Positions 17,982 to 27,865 of a DNA stretch of 64,000 nt are shown in pieces. Numbering within the stretch: position 1 is the first letter of the stretch; each line of letters begins with the position of its first letter. The notes beneath the pieces were generated by a model. That model worked only from the letters and a program-made list of their open reading frames with translations, was not told the origin of the DNA and searched no databases. Source of the DNA: Hyphomicrobiales bacterium (lineage in GTDB: Bacteria; Pseudomonadota; Alphaproteobacteria; Rhizobiales; Beijerinckiaceae); contig JAGWTA010000007.1 of the NCBI GenBank assembly GCA_028869185.1, forward strand, positions 49,752 through 113,751, read 5' to 3'. The translations under genes and the position numbers were made by a program.

Positions 17982-18749
17982 TCAATAGCCGAATTGCTCG
18001 GTCAGGATGCGCTCTTCGAGCGAATGGCCGGGGTCGTGCAGCAGCGCGATGCCCGTCGCATGGTCCATCTCCACATCCACGCGCACGACGCGGCGCACTT
18101 CGGTGTGGTCGGCCACCGCCGACACCGGACGCTTTTCATGCTCCAGCACCTCGATGGCGATCTTGTATTTGTCTTTCAGCAGCGCGCCGCGCCAGCGCCG
18201 CGGACGGAAGGCGGAAATCGGGGTGAGGGCGACAAGCCGCGCGTCGAGCGGCAGGATCGGGCCGTTGGCCGAAAGATTGTAGGCGGTCGATCCGGCGGGC
18301 GTCGCCACGAGCGCGCCATCGGCGACCAGTTCGTGCAGGCGCTCCTCGCCGTCGATGAGAATGCGCAGCTTGGCCGCCTGAAAGGTCTGGCGCAGCATCG
18401 AGACTTCGTTGATGGCGCGCGCCTCGTGTTCGCCGCCCTCGGCGTCGCGCGCGCGCATGACGAGCGGATGGATGATGGAGCGCTTGGCGGCGGCGATGCG
18501 CTCGATCAGACCTTCCTCGCGAAATTCGTTCATGAGGAAGCCGACGGAACCGCGGTTCATGCCATAGATCGGCTTGTTGCGATGCATGAAGGCGTGCAGC
18601 GTCTGCAGCATCAACCCATCGCCGCCGAGCGCGACGACAACCGAGGCTTCATCCACCGATGTCTCGCCGTAGCGGGCCGCCAGCCGCCAGCGCGCGATGT
18701 CCGCTTCCTCGGTGCCCGACGACAGGAAGGCGATTTTCACCGGGTCCAT
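17982..18749 (-). CDS. nadK: NAD kinase
   Basis: A 255-residue cytoplasmic enzyme that phosphorylates NAD to NADP. It shows the conserved GGDG motif ([15 protein letters not shown]), [14 protein letters not shown] and the glycine-rich [19 protein letters not shown] block. The length is that of alphaproteobacterial NadK. The ATG at 18747-18749 overlaps the stop of the upstream thioesterase gene by one base, so the two are translationally coupled. Confidence 0.94.
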   Translation of the reverse strand: MDPVKIAFLSSGTEEADIARWRLAARYGETSVDEASVVVALGGDGLMLQTLHAFMHRNKPIYGMNRGSVGFLMNEFREEGLIERIAAAKRSIIHPLVMRARDAEGGEHEARAINEVSMLRQTFQAAKLRILIDGEERLHELVADGALVATPAGSTAYNLSANGPILPLDARLVALTPISAFRPRRWRGALLKDKYKIAIEVLEHEKRPVSAVADHTEVRRVVRVDVEMDHATGIALLHDPGHSLEERILTEQFGY

Positions 18750-19633
18750 CAGGCGTCCGCCTGCTCGTTTTTCAGCATGAAATGGCCGTAGGCGGACGCG
18801 ATGGGCTCGAAGGGATTTGTCTGCCAGGCGCGCGCCTCGAAAGCGACGATGCGCCGGCCCTGCTTGGCGATGCGGGCGCGGCCGAATGTGTCGATCGGCT
18901 TGCCCGAGCGCAGATAATTGACGGTGATGTTGATGGGCACGGGCCGGGCCGCGATCGCGGCGTCGTGGCGCAGGCCAACCATCGCGGTCGTTTCCAGAAA
19001 CGCGCCGAGCACGCCGCCATGCAAGGCCGGGAGCAGCGGATTGCCGATGAGCTTGTCGGCATAGGGCAGCAGCGTGGAGCCGTCCTGCGCGACCTGCACG
19101 CCGAGCGCGCGCGCATAAGGGCTTTCGGGGAAGGCGCCGCGGGGGTCTTCTGGCGCGCTCAGCGGTTGCAATTGCGCGAAATCGACCTTCGATTTGTGCT
19201 GTTTGAAGTCCGAACGGTTCGCACCGACCATGAAGGACGCGGTGACGGTCGCCACGGGCTTGGATTCATCTTCCTGATAGGCGGCCGCGCGCACGAAGGC
19301 GACCGATTTCGTCATGCGGTAACAGACCGCGCGCGCATTCAGGGCAAGGCCGGGCGTCGCCGGGCGCATGTAGTCGATGCGCAGGTCGAGCGTGGCGATG
19401 GCGACCAGCTCCTCGATCGCCATCTGGACGGCGAGGCCGCAGGTTTCGTCGAGCAACACCGTCACGAGGCCGCCATGCAGCACGCCGGTCGCCGTATCGC
19501 CCACGAAAACCGGATTATAGGCGATGGTCGTGCGCGCCTCGCCGGGGCCAAAGCCCGTCATGGTGAGGCCGATCAGCGTTCCATGCGGGGTGCGGAATTG
19601 TTTGAGAAGTTCAGCGCGTTCGGCGTGATTCAT
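18749..19633 (-). CDS. PaaI-type thioesterase with two hotdog domains
   Basis: A 294-residue protein made of two tandem hotdog domains. The first carries [19 protein letters not shown], with the usual HGG and catalytic Asp/Glu region. The second carries [19 protein letters not shown], a weaker copy in which the acidic residue is Glu. It would hydrolyse acyl- or aromatic-CoA thioesters. The pair with nadK is tight, with overlapping stop and start. ATG at 19633 is the natural start. Confidence 0.82.
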   Translation of the reverse strand: MNHAERAELLKQFRTPHGTLIGLTMTGFGPGEARTTIAYNPVFVGDTATGVLHGGLVTVLLDETCGLAVQMAIEELVAIATLDLRIDYMRPATPGLALNARAVCYRMTKSVAFVRAAAYQEDESKPVATVTASFMVGANRSDFKQHKSKVDFAQLQPLSAPEDPRGAFPESPYARALGVQVAQDGSTLLPYADKLIGNPLLPALHGGVLGAFLETTAMVGLRHDAAIAARPVPINITVNYLRSGKPIDTFGRARIAKQGRRIVAFEARAWQTNPFEPIASAYGHFMLKNEQADA

Positions 19634-20138
19634 GGGCGGGATCGAGTCAGCGTGGAGGGCGCAGAATAACGCATTGGCGGCGCGGCGCCAGTTTTGGAGG
19701 CGGGGCGGAACGACGCGCCCGGCTTTGCGATCTTGACAATATTCCTATATTATGCCACAAGTCTCCCGCCTCGCGCACAGGAGGGCGTTCCGGATGGTTC
19801 CGAGCGTGCGGGGGGACGGCGGCCCTGCGCTGTGGTCTGACCAGCCGCAGTCCGGGGTGCGGAGAAAACGGGTACGCGCCGGCCGCGCTACTACGAGCGG
19901 GCTGCAACCGGTGTTGCGAAGGCGTCGGGCATCCCCAAACCTCGGCCTTGCAGGCGTATTCCGCCGGCCGACCGTGGGGAAGCGCCAGCGTCCGAGGCGT
20001 CTCTCCGCGAAAATGCCGAAGCGGCGGTCCGGCTCGCCGGATTGTTTGCAAAAGCTTTCGAGAACGGCGAGCCGGACTTCCGCTTCCTTCTCTTTCAACG
20101 CCCGGTGGATGCGCGGGGACGATGCGGCGCGGGCGCGC
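19634..20138. other. 505-base region without a recognisable gene
   Basis: No convincing coding sequence is visible on either strand; the open frames here are Arg-rich and only extend because they run antisense into the acyl-CoA ligase gene. Near the left end there is an AT-rich tract in otherwise GC-rich DNA with TTGACA at 19733-19738 and TATTAT at 19748-19753, spaced too closely for a standard promoter. GC-rich segments follow that can fold locally, for example CTGCGCTG with CAGCCGCAG. A structured RNA is possible, but I do not recognise one. Confidence 0.45.
20027..20077. repeat. 13-bp perfect inverted repeat
   Basis: GTCCGGCTCGCCG (20027-20039) and its exact complement CGGCGAGCCGGAC (20065-20077) flank a 25-base AT-richer loop. 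A pyrimidine-rich stretch (TTCCGCTTCCTTCTC) follows on the plus strand. It could end a plus-strand transcript arising in the gene-free region, or act as a terminator for the acyl-CoA ligase gene on the minus strand. Confidence 0.6.
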
Positions 20139-21842
20139 TCATCCGCCGCTGCGGCGCTGCTCCTCCTCGGCGTAAAGCTCCTTCTTGGAAAGCTTGCCGA
20201 CCGGCGTCTTGGGCAGTTCGGCGCGCAGTTCGAGATGGCCGATCATTTCGTGCTTGCCGAGCTTGTCCTTCAGGAAATCCTTCATCTCCTCGAAGCTGAC
20301 CGGGGCGGCGCCGGCTTTCAGCTTGACGAAGGCCTTGGGGCTCTGGCCGCGATATTCGTCGGGCACGCCGATGACCGTGACTTCCTCCACCAGGGGATGC
20401 TTGTAGATCGCCTCCTCGATATTGCGCGGATAGACGTTGAAGCCGCCGCACAGGATCATGTCCTTCGTCCGGTCGACGATGTAGATGTAGCCATCCTCGT
20501 CCATCCAGGCGACATCGCCGGTTCTGAAATAGCCGTCGGCGGTCAGATTCTCCGCCATGGCTTCGGGCCGCTTCCAGTAGCCCTTCGTGACATTGGGCCC
20601 CTTGATGCAGATTTCGCCGCGCTCGCCATAAGCGACATAGCGCGTGGGATCGGCGACATCGGCGAATTTGATGTCGATGCCCGGCAGCGGAATGCCGCAG
20701 GAGCCTTGCTTCACCGGCCCGCGCAGCGGCGTGAACGTGCCGGCGGGCGAGGTTTCGGTCATGCCCCAGCCCTCGACGAGACGGCAGCCGGACAATTCCT
20801 GAAACGCCTTCTGCACCGCCAGCGGCATCGGCGCGCCGCCGGTTGAGCAATATTTCAGCGAGGCGAGATCCTCGTGCCTGACGCCGGGATGGTGCAGCAT
20901 CGCGACATACATGGTCGGCACGCCCGGCATCACGGTGATCTTCTTGTCGGCGATGTCTTTGATGACGGCGGCGGCCTCGAATTTGGCGTGCAGCACAAGC
21001 TCAACGCCAAGGCGCAAACCGAGAATCATATTCACGGTCAGCGCGAAAATGTGAAACGGCGGCAGCACCGCGAGCGTACGCTCGGCGCCTTCGATCAGCA
21101 CGGGTTCGTCGGGGCCCGTGGCCGATTCCACGAATTGCGAGCAGGCCGCGGTCAGATTGGCGTGCGAGAGCATCGCGCCTTTCGACAGGCCGGTCGTTCC
21201 GCCGGTGTATTGCAGACAGCAGAGCGCGTCCTCGGGATCGCCGAGGGGATGGCGCTGATAATGTCCGTCGTTGTCGAGCAGGGTCGCAAAGCGCACGCGG
21301 CTTTCCGATGGCTCGAACGCAACCGTCATGCCGGCGGCTTTCATCTGCGCGCGAACGAGGTCGGGCATCGACGTCATTTCCGCGATCTCGCCGACGACGA
21401 GCTTCTTCAGGCGCGTTGCGCCTGCAAGCCTGTCCATCTGCGGATAAAGCAGGCCGAGATCGACCGTGACCATGATGTCGGTTTCGCTGTCGTCGATCTT
21501 GTGTTGCAGCACCGTCTCGGCGTCGAGCGGGGAATAGTTCACCACAACGCCGCCGGCCTTCAGAACGCCGAAGAACGCGATGACATAATGCGGCGTGTTG
21601 GGCAGAAACAGCCCGACGTGAACGCCGGGGCCGACGCCGAGCTTCTGAAAGCCCGCCGCTGCGCGATCGGCCAGCGCGTCGAGTTCGCGATAGCTGATGC
21701 GACGGCCCATGAAGTTGAGCGCCGGCTTGTCGGCGAATTTCCTTGCGGCCTGTTCGAGGACGCCCTGCAGCGGACCCGTTTCCAGCGGCGCGTCCCAGCG
21801 CATGCCGGCCGGATATGATTTGATCCACGGTCTGGCGGTCAT
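20139..21842 (-). CDS. Long-chain-fatty-acid--CoA ligase
   Basis: A 567-residue AMP-forming ligase that activates fatty acids to acyl-CoA. It contains the phosphate-binding motif YTGGTTGLSKGAM, the adenylate motif GWGMTETSPAG, and the C-terminal YFRTGDVAWMDEDG and PVGKLSKKEL, with the catalytic Lys. The full length is typical of FadD-type enzymes (LcfB/FadD). It is monocistronic and divergent from the glycosyltransferase gene, with about 110 bases between starts. Confidence 0.88.
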   Translation of the reverse strand: MTARPWIKSYPAGMRWDAPLETGPLQGVLEQAARKFADKPALNFMGRRISYRELDALADRAAAGFQKLGVGPGVHVGLFLPNTPHYVIAFFGVLKAGGVVVNYSPLDAETVLQHKIDDSETDIMVTVDLGLLYPQMDRLAGATRLKKLVVGEIAEMTSMPDLVRAQMKAAGMTVAFEPSESRVRFATLLDNDGHYQRHPLGDPEDALCCLQYTGGTTGLSKGAMLSHANLTAACSQFVESATGPDEPVLIEGAERTLAVLPPFHIFALTVNMILGLRLGVELVLHAKFEAAAVIKDIADKKITVMPGVPTMYVAMLHHPGVRHEDLASLKYCSTGGAPMPLAVQKAFQELSGCRLVEGWGMTETSPAGTFTPLRGPVKQGSCGIPLPGIDIKFADVADPTRYVAYGERGEICIKGPNVTKGYWKRPEAMAENLTADGYFRTGDVAWMDEDGYIYIVDRTKDMILCGGFNVYPRNIEEAIYKHPLVEEVTVIGVPDEYRGQSPKAFVKLKAGAAPVSFEEMKDFLKDKLGKHEMIGHLELRAELPKTPVGKLSKKELYAEEEQRRSGG

Positions 21843-21951
21843 TTCCTCGTCCCTCTTGTTGTTGGCTCGAAGCTATCGCCGCCCCAGGGTTCCGGCAATA
21901 TGCCCGGCGGCAGCGTTGGACGGGGCGCGCGGAAATTTCTATAAGCGCGCC

Positions 21952-22863
21952 ATGACGGCGATCTCGATCATCATCCCCGCGTTCAATTGCGAAAGGTGGA
22001 TCGGGCAGTCTGTTTCCTCTGCGCTGACGCAATCCCTGCCGCCGCATGAAGTGATCGTGGTCGACGACGGTTCGTCCGACCAGAGCGCGGCGCGCGCGCG
22101 GGAGGCGGGCGCTCATGTGATCGCACGCGCGCACGCCGGGGTTTCGGCCGCGCGCAACGCAGGCGTCGGCGCGGCGACCGGCGACTGGCTGATGTTTCTC
22201 GACGCAGACGATCTGCTTGCCCCGCATGCGCTGCAAGCCATCGCGCGCGCGGCAGATGGCGTCGACGCCGTGCTCGCCCGCCATGTCGACTTCGACGACC
22301 GGACGGGGATCGAGAGCCCTTGCGTCTATCGGCTGGCCTATCGCGACGCCTACGCCAACGCCTGCCGCAACATCTGGTTTCAGGGCGCCGTCGCCGTGCG
22401 CCGCACGCCGCTGCAGTGGAACGAGAACAGGACGCTCTGGGAAGGGCTCGAATATCTGCTCGAATATCTTGCGCCGCCCGAAACACGCGCGGCCTTCATC
22501 GAGGATGTGGTGACGAAAGTGCGCCAGCACCGCTCCGCCGACCGGCTGTCGAGCCGTTTCGACCATTTCGAGCCCGCGATGACCGGCGCGTTCTTCGTCG
22601 AGCGGAAAAACAGGCTGGGCCCCGATATCGGGTTCGAACGCGCCAGCGCGCTCGATTATCGCATCGCATCGAACGCCAACAGTCTCTGGAGGGCGGGCCG
22701 CGCCTCCGAGGCCGCGCCGCTGCTGGACGCGATCAGCTGGGCGCAGGTCCAGCGCTACGACTGGTATCGCGCAGGGTCTTTCGCCTGGGCGGTCAAACGG
22801 CTCGGTCGCCGGCTGGGGCCGCGCCTGCTGCTGGCGGCCAACAGGGCGCTCGGACGGGCGTGA
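21952..22863 (+). CDS. Family 2 glycosyltransferase
   Basis: A 303-residue protein with a GT-A fold. The start is AISIIIPAFNCERWIGQSV. The nucleotide-binding VDDGSSD and the metal-binding LDADD motif are in the expected order. No transmembrane segment is evident. It would transfer a sugar to a glycolipid or polysaccharide precursor; the acceptor is unknown. The longer frame beginning at 21697 lies antisense to the ligase gene, so the ATG at 21952 is chosen. Confidence 0.85.
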   Translation: MTAISIIIPAFNCERWIGQSVSSALTQSLPPHEVIVVDDGSSDQSAARAREAGAHVIARAHAGVSAARNAGVGAATGDWLMFLDADDLLAPHALQAIARAADGVDAVLARHVDFDDRTGIESPCVYRLAYRDAYANACRNIWFQGAVAVRRTPLQWNENRTLWEGLEYLLEYLAPPETRAAFIEDVVTKVRQHRSADRLSSRFDHFEPAMTGAFFVERKNRLGPDIGFERASALDYRIASNANSLWRAGRASEAAPLLDAISWAQVQRYDWYRAGSFAWAVKRLGRRLGPRLLLAANRALGRA

Positions 22864-22888
22864 AGCGCGCGATCGGCAAGCTGGAGCA

Positions 22889-22963
<75 letters not shown>

Positions 22964-23295
22964 CCGGGGCCGTGTTGGCCGATGGCGCGCGGGAAATCAA
23001 GAGATTCGGAGATGGCCGCACGGGGAGCCGCTGGAAACTTTTTTCCCCAGGCCATAATAAACCTTCGTCTAATCAGCATGGTTAACGGCGTAATTTTTCG
23101 CGGCGCAGCAAGTTCGGGCCTTAATTCAAAAGTGGCTGTTTTTAGGCGTTTTACGCGCGATTTTGGGTTTGAAAGCCTTGGCGTCGCGATGCTGCGACGC
23201 ACATTCATGCCTTGCTCATAAAGTTGCATGGCGTTCAGCTTCCCTGTTCTCTATCCGCATTAACGCCCGGTAAATCCGGCTGGTGGGAGAGAAAT
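22964..23295. other. 332-base intergenic region upstream of the acetate transporter operon
   Basis: No gene is visible. It holds the 5' flank of tRNA-Thr (minus) and presumably the promoter of the DUF485/actP operon. The right half is unusually AT-rich for this genome. GCGTCGCGATGCTGCGACGC (23182-23201) can form a short hairpin. Short open frames over it have no protein-like composition. Confidence 0.4.
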
Positions 23296-23595
23296 ATGAC
23301 TTCACTGGAACGCGTTGAACGAAATCCGAAATATGCGGAACTCGTCAACGCACGTAAATCGCTCGGCTGGACGCTGTCTGCGATCATGCTGTTCATCTAC
23401 ATGGGCTTCATCCTCCTGGTGGCCTACGATCCGAAATTCCTCGGCACGCCGATGGGAAATGGCGTGACGACCATCGGCATTCCGGTTGGCCTTTTCGTCA
23501 TCGTGTCGGCTTTCGTTCTGACAGGCATTTACGTTTCGCGCGCCAACGCGCGTTTCGACCAACTGACTCGCCAGATCGTCGAGGAGTCCAAGTAA
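23296..23595 (+). CDS. DUF485 inner-membrane protein (YjcH-like), ActP partner
   Basis: A 99-residue protein with two membrane helices ([20 protein letters not shown] and [20 protein letters not shown]). The charged C-terminal [13 protein letters not shown] completes the YjcH/DUF485 pattern. In many bacteria it is encoded directly before the acetate permease and is thought to assist it. Its stop overlaps the actP start (TAATG). ATG at 23296 follows GGGAGAG. Confidence 0.9.
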   Translation: MTSLERVERNPKYAELVNARKSLGWTLSAIMLFIYMGFILLVAYDPKFLGTPMGNGVTTIGIPVGLFVIVSAFVLTGIYVSRANARFDQLTRQIVEESK

Positions 23596-25268
23596 TGATC
23601 CGCAAACTCGCAACTTCTGCGGCGTTGACGCTCGCCGCATCTCCGGCGCTTGCCGACGCCGTGTCCGGCGCGGTGCAGAAACAGGACACGAACTGGCACG
23701 CCATCATCATGTTCGGCGCGTTCGTGCTGCTCACGCTCGGCATCACCTACTGGGCCGCGAGCCGCACCAAATCGGCTGCGCAGTTCTATACGGCCGGCGG
23801 CGGCATCACAGGGTTCCAGAATGGCCTTGCGATCGCCGGCGACTATATGTCGGCGGCTTCGTTCCTCGGCATTTCCGGCCTCGTCTATCTGTCGGGCTAC
23901 GACGGTCTCATCTATTCGGTGGGCTGGCTCGTCGGCTGGCCGATCGTGACGTTCCTGATCGCCGAACCGCTCCGCAACCTCGGCAAGTTCACCTTCGCAG
24001 ACGTCGCCTCGTTCCGCTTCGACCAGACGCCGGTGCGCATTCTGGCGGCTTGCGGCACGCTGGTTACGGTGGCGTTCTATCTGATTGCGCAGATGGTCGG
24101 CGCCGGCAAACTCATTCAGCTGCTGTTCGGTCTGCAATATTGGCACGCGGTGGTGATCGTCGGCATCCTGATGATCATTTACGTGACCTTTGGCGGCATG
24201 GTGGCCACGACTTGGGTTCAGATCATCAAGGCCTGCCTACTGCTTGGCGGCGCGACGTTCATGGCGCTGATGGTGCTCGTGAAATTCGGGTTCAGCCCCG
24301 AGGCGTTGTTCGCCAAGGCCGTTGAAGTCCACCCCAAACATCAGGCGATCATGGCGCCGGGCACGCTGATCTCGAATCCGCTGTCGGCGATTTCGCTCGG
24401 TCTGGCCCTGATGTTCGGCACCGCCGGCTTGCCGCACATTCTCATGCGCTTCTTTACGGTTGCGGATGCGAAAGCGGCGCGTAAATCGGTGTTCTATGCG
24501 ACCGGTTTCATCGGTTACTTCTACATCCTGACGTTCATCATCGGCTTCGGCGCCATTGTGCTCGTTTCGACCAATCCGCAATTCCTGACGGATCCGGCGA
24601 AAGGTCTGGCGGCGCTCAAGGGCGGCTCCAACATGGCGGCGATTCATCTCGCCAACGCGGTGGGCGGCGATGTCTTCTACGGGTTCATTTCCGCGGTCGC
24701 TTTCGCCACCATTCTCGCGGTTGTGTCGGGCCTGACGCTGGCCGGCGCCTCGGCGGTCAGCCACGACCTCTATGCCACGGTGATGAAGCATGGCAACGCT
24801 AACGAGCAGGACGAAATCCGCGTGTCGAAAATCACGACGGTCGTTCTCGGTCTGCTTGCGATCGTGCTCGGCATTGTGTTCGAGAATGTGAACGTCGCCT
24901 TCATGGTCGGCCTAGCCTTCTCGATCGCCGCTTCGTGCAACTTCCCCGTGCTGCTCATGTCGATGATGTGGGGTGGAATGACGACGCGCGGCGCAGTGAT
25001 CGGCGGCTTCCTCGGCCTCATCTCGGCGCTTATCGGCGTCGTCCTGTCGCCGGGCGTCTGGGAAGACGTGCTTGGTCATGCCAAGGGCTCGGCGCCGTTC
25101 CCATACGCCAACCCGGCGCTCTTCTCGATGGCCATCGCCTTCATCGGCATCTGGCTGTTCTCGAAGATGGACACGAGCGCGCGCGCTGCGCAGGACAAGG
25201 CAGGCTTCGAAGCCCAATATGTCCGCTCGCAGACCGGCATTGGCGCGTCGGGCGCTTCGGCCCACTGA
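23595..25268 (+). CDS. actP: Cation/acetate symporter
   Basis: A 557-residue sodium:solute symporter-family permease for acetate and other short carboxylates. The N-terminal segment [20 protein letters not shown] looks like a signal peptide, as known for ActP. The SSS signature regions [20 protein letters not shown] and [20 protein letters not shown] are present, with about a dozen hydrophobic helices to the end. It is coupled to the DUF485 gene by a one-base overlap and followed by a strong terminator. Confidence 0.93.
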   Translation: MIRKLATSAALTLAASPALADAVSGAVQKQDTNWHAIIMFGAFVLLTLGITYWAASRTKSAAQFYTAGGGITGFQNGLAIAGDYMSAASFLGISGLVYLSGYDGLIYSVGWLVGWPIVTFLIAEPLRNLGKFTFADVASFRFDQTPVRILAACGTLVTVAFYLIAQMVGAGKLIQLLFGLQYWHAVVIVGILMIIYVTFGGMVATTWVQIIKACLLLGGATFMALMVLVKFGFSPEALFAKAVEVHPKHQAIMAPGTLISNPLSAISLGLALMFGTAGLPHILMRFFTVADAKAARKSVFYATGFIGYFYILTFIIGFGAIVLVSTNPQFLTDPAKGLAALKGGSNMAAIHLANAVGGDVFYGFISAVAFATILAVVSGLTLAGASAVSHDLYATVMKHGNANEQDEIRVSKITTVVLGLLAIVLGIVFENVNVAFMVGLAFSIAASCNFPVLLMSMMWGGMTTRGAVIGGFLGLISALIGVVLSPGVWEDVLGHAKGSAPFPYANPALFSMAIAFIGIWLFSKMDTSARAAQDKAGFEAQYVRSQTGIGASGASAH

Positions 25269-25301
25269 GCTAACGCTTGACAGAGCGCAAAGCGTAAATT
25301 G

Positions 25302-25336
25302 CGAGGGCCGCCATCGTGCGGCCCTCGTTCTTTTTT
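25302..25336 (+). terminator. Rho-independent terminator after actP
   Basis: A perfect 10-bp stem (CGAGGGCCGC / GCGGCCCTCG) with loop CATCGT is followed by TTCTTTTTT. The T-run ends right before the GGAG ribosome binding site of the next gene, so that gene may depend on read-through. Confidence 0.9.
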
Positions 25337-25346
25337 GGAGCAGGCG

Positions 25347-27143
25347 ATGCCCAACGCTTTCGACGCCGCCAATCCGCCCTTCGACCGCCTCACGCCCGGG
25401 GAGATCGAAATGCTGCGCGCCGCCATCGACGTCGGCTATTTCAAGCCGGGCGCGACGATTGTTCGCGCGGGGGGCGATGGGCAATCGCTGTTCATCATCA
25501 TCAAGGGCGCGGTGGAAGAGCGAGAGGGCGACGAACTGGTCGGACTGCTCGGCCCGAAGGATTTTTTCGACACGCGTGCGATTGTGCAGGGCGCAGCCGC
25601 GCATTCCTTCGTCGCGCGCGAGGAAACGCTTTGCTATCTCGCGCCCAAAGACGTGATCCAGCGGCTGATCCGCGATAATGCGCGGTTCGGGGCATTCTTT
25701 TATCTGGATATTTCACGCAAGCTGGAGGCGATCGCCCGGACTGAGGACGAAATGCGGTCGGGTTCGCTGATGCGCACACGCATCGGCGACCTGTTTCTTC
25801 ATCCCGCGGAATTTATCGACGCTACGGCCACGATCGAACAGGCGGGGCGGCGGATGCGCGAAATCAATTCCAACACGCTGCTGTTGCGCGACGCCGGGCA
25901 GGGCGTCGGCATCGTGACAGGCATGAACCTGTCTAAAGCCGTGGTATTGCACAAAATGCCGATCACCGCGCCGATCGCGCCGCTGGCGCATTTCGATCTG
26001 AGCACGGTGGCGGAAAACGATTTCGTTTTCGAAGCGTTGCTGGAAATGACCAAAAGCAACAAACGGCGCCTTGCGGTCAAACGCGGCGACGAATTCGTTG
26101 GCATTCTGGAAGATATCGATCTGCTCGGGTTTCTGGCGGGCAATACGCAGGTTATCGCGGGCCGCATCGACCGCGCCAAATCGCTCGCCGATCTCAGGAT
26201 CGCCGCGCGCGAGATCGCCGATCAGGTGCGCACGCTGCGCCGTCAGGATGTCCGGTTCGAGACGATTGCTGAAATCGTTTCCGATCTCAACCGCCGCCTG
26301 TTCGCCAAGACGTTCGCGCTAATCGCGCCGCCTGATTTGCGCAAGCGCGGCTGTCTGATCGTGATGGGCTCGGAAGGGCGCGGCGAGCAGACGATCCGCA
26401 CCGATCAGGATAATGGCATCATTCTCGCCGAACCCGTGGATGCGGCCATGCTCGACGGGTTTCGCGCCGAATTCACGGCGGCGCTGGAGGAGTTCGGTTA
26501 TCCGCCCTGTCCCGGCAATGTGATGGTGCGCAACCCGTTCTGGTCGAAAACGCTGGATGAATATCTCGGCAATTTCAACGAGTGGGTGGCTGCGCCCGAC
26601 CAGAACGCCATGATGAATGTCGCGATTTTTTACGATGCGGTCGCCGTTTCGGGCCGCACGGATTTGCTGAAACGGGCCAAGACGGCGCTGATCGAATCCG
26701 TGCGCGCGGAACGCGTCTATCTCGCGCGTTTCGCTCTGGCGGTGGAATCCTTCGAAACGCCGATCAGCCTGTTCAACACGCTGGTGGCGACGGATGGCGC
26801 GCTCGATCTCAAGAAAGGCGGCATCTTTCCCATCGTCCATGGCGTGCGCGCGCTGGCGCTCGAACACGGGCTGGAGGAAACCTCAACCGAGGCGCGCCTT
26901 GAAAAGCTTGGCGAGCTGAACGTGCTGCGCGCCGACTTTACACGCGATCTGCTGCAGTCGTTTCAATATCTTTCGACGCTGCGCCTCGACAGCCAGCTCG
27001 AGGAATTGTCCGGCAGTCGCTCGCTCGTGCGGCCGGCGGAATTATCGAGCGTCGAGCGCGACCTGTTGCGCGACTCCTTCAAGGTCGTGAAACAGTTTCG
27101 CGATTTCCTGCGCAGGCACTTCAACCTGGGGATGTTCGGATGA
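25347..27143 (+). CDS. cNMP-binding / CBS / DUF294 nucleotidyltransferase-like signalling protein
   Basis: A 598-residue cytoplasmic protein. It begins with a cyclic-nucleotide-binding-like barrel (about residues 15-125; GQSLFIIIKGAVEER). A pair of CBS domains follows (about 150-270), then a DUF294 nucleotidyltransferase-like domain with the motif GSEGRGEQTIRTDQDNGI and a DUF294 C-terminal helical domain. This is the GlnD-like family often found next to acetate permeases and a DnaQ-like exonuclease, exactly as here. It probably senses a nucleotide and regulates carbon uptake. ATG at 25347 has GGAG upstream. Confidence 0.88.
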   Translation: MPNAFDAANPPFDRLTPGEIEMLRAAIDVGYFKPGATIVRAGGDGQSLFIIIKGAVEEREGDELVGLLGPKDFFDTRAIVQGAAAHSFVAREETLCYLAPKDVIQRLIRDNARFGAFFYLDISRKLEAIARTEDEMRSGSLMRTRIGDLFLHPAEFIDATATIEQAGRRMREINSNTLLLRDAGQGVGIVTGMNLSKAVVLHKMPITAPIAPLAHFDLSTVAENDFVFEALLEMTKSNKRRLAVKRGDEFVGILEDIDLLGFLAGNTQVIAGRIDRAKSLADLRIAAREIADQVRTLRRQDVRFETIAEIVSDLNRRLFAKTFALIAPPDLRKRGCLIVMGSEGRGEQTIRTDQDNGIILAEPVDAAMLDGFRAEFTAALEEFGYPPCPGNVMVRNPFWSKTLDEYLGNFNEWVAAPDQNAMMNVAIFYDAVAVSGRTDLLKRAKTALIESVRAERVYLARFALAVESFETPISLFNTLVATDGALDLKKGGIFPIVHGVRALALEHGLEETSTEARLEKLGELNVLRADFTRDLLQSFQYLSTLRLDSQLEELSGSRSLVRPAELSSVERDLLRDSFKVVKQFRDFLRRHFNLGMFG

Positions 27144-27805
27144 TCCCCCCGAGGCTCAAGCGATTTTATCATCGCCGGCGCCTGAACGATCCGGAATTCG
27201 CTTTCCTGTTCGAGCCAGGCCCCGAAGACGAGCTTGTCTGTTTCGATTGTGAAACGACAGGCCTCAATCCCTCGCGCGATGACATCATTTCCATCGGCGC
27301 CGTCAAAATTCGCGGCGACCGCATTCTTGCGAGCGAGCGGTTTCAGCGCATCGTGCGGCCGAAGGCGGCAATGTCGGCTGATGCGATCAAGGTGCACCGC
27401 CTGCGCGCGGCCGATGTCGCCTATGGCGAAGGCGTGGAAACCGTGATCCCGGATTTTCTGCGTTTCGTCGGCGGTCGGCCGCTTGTCGGTTATTATCTTC
27501 AGTTCGATGTTGCGATGGTGAACAAATATCTGAAGCCGATGAAGCACATCAAATTGCCCAATCCGATGATCGAGGTTTCGGAGCAATATTACGAGCGAAA
27601 ATACGGAGACGCGCCGGCCGGGTCGCATATTGACCTTTCCTTCGCCGCCATTCTCAAGGATCTGGGCATTCCGCCGCTTGATGCGCATGACGCGTTCAAC
27701 GATGCGATGATGACGGCCATGATGTATCTGGCTTTGCGCGATCTGAAGGCGCGGGGTGTGCGCATTGCGCGCCAGACCCATGTTTCGCCGGGCTATGGCG
27801 GCTAA
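27140..27805 (+). CDS. DnaQ-like 3'-5' exonuclease
   Basis: A 221-residue DEDDh-type exonuclease domain protein. Exo I is FDCETTGLNPSRDDI, with Asp and Glu. Exo II is around VGYYLQFDVAMVN, and Exo III is HDAFNDAMMTA, with the His and Asp metal ligands. There are no other domains. It overlaps the upstream DUF294 gene by 4 bases (ATGA), a linkage seen in many proteobacteria. The role may be nucleic acid repair or turnover of a signalling nucleotide. Confidence 0.87.
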   Translation: MIPPRLKRFYHRRRLNDPEFAFLFEPGPEDELVCFDCETTGLNPSRDDIISIGAVKIRGDRILASERFQRIVRPKAAMSADAIKVHRLRAADVAYGEGVETVIPDFLRFVGGRPLVGYYLQFDVAMVNKYLKPMKHIKLPNPMIEVSEQYYERKYGDAPAGSHIDLSFAAILKDLGIPPLDAHDAFNDAMMTAMMYLALRDLKARGVRIARQTHVSPGYGG

Positions 27806-27865
27806 CGCGCCGTCGCCGCGCGCACGAGGGATCGCAGCCCTTCGAGCGCCATGGCAAGGCCTGCG

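Noticed and set aside
19733..19753. TTGACA and TATTAT as a standard promoter
   Set aside because: The gap between the elements is only 9 bases, far below the 16-18 needed.
19752..20846. 364-codon plus-strand frame
   Set aside because: Its second half is exactly antisense to the acyl-CoA ligase and its first half is Arg-rich with no recognisable domain.
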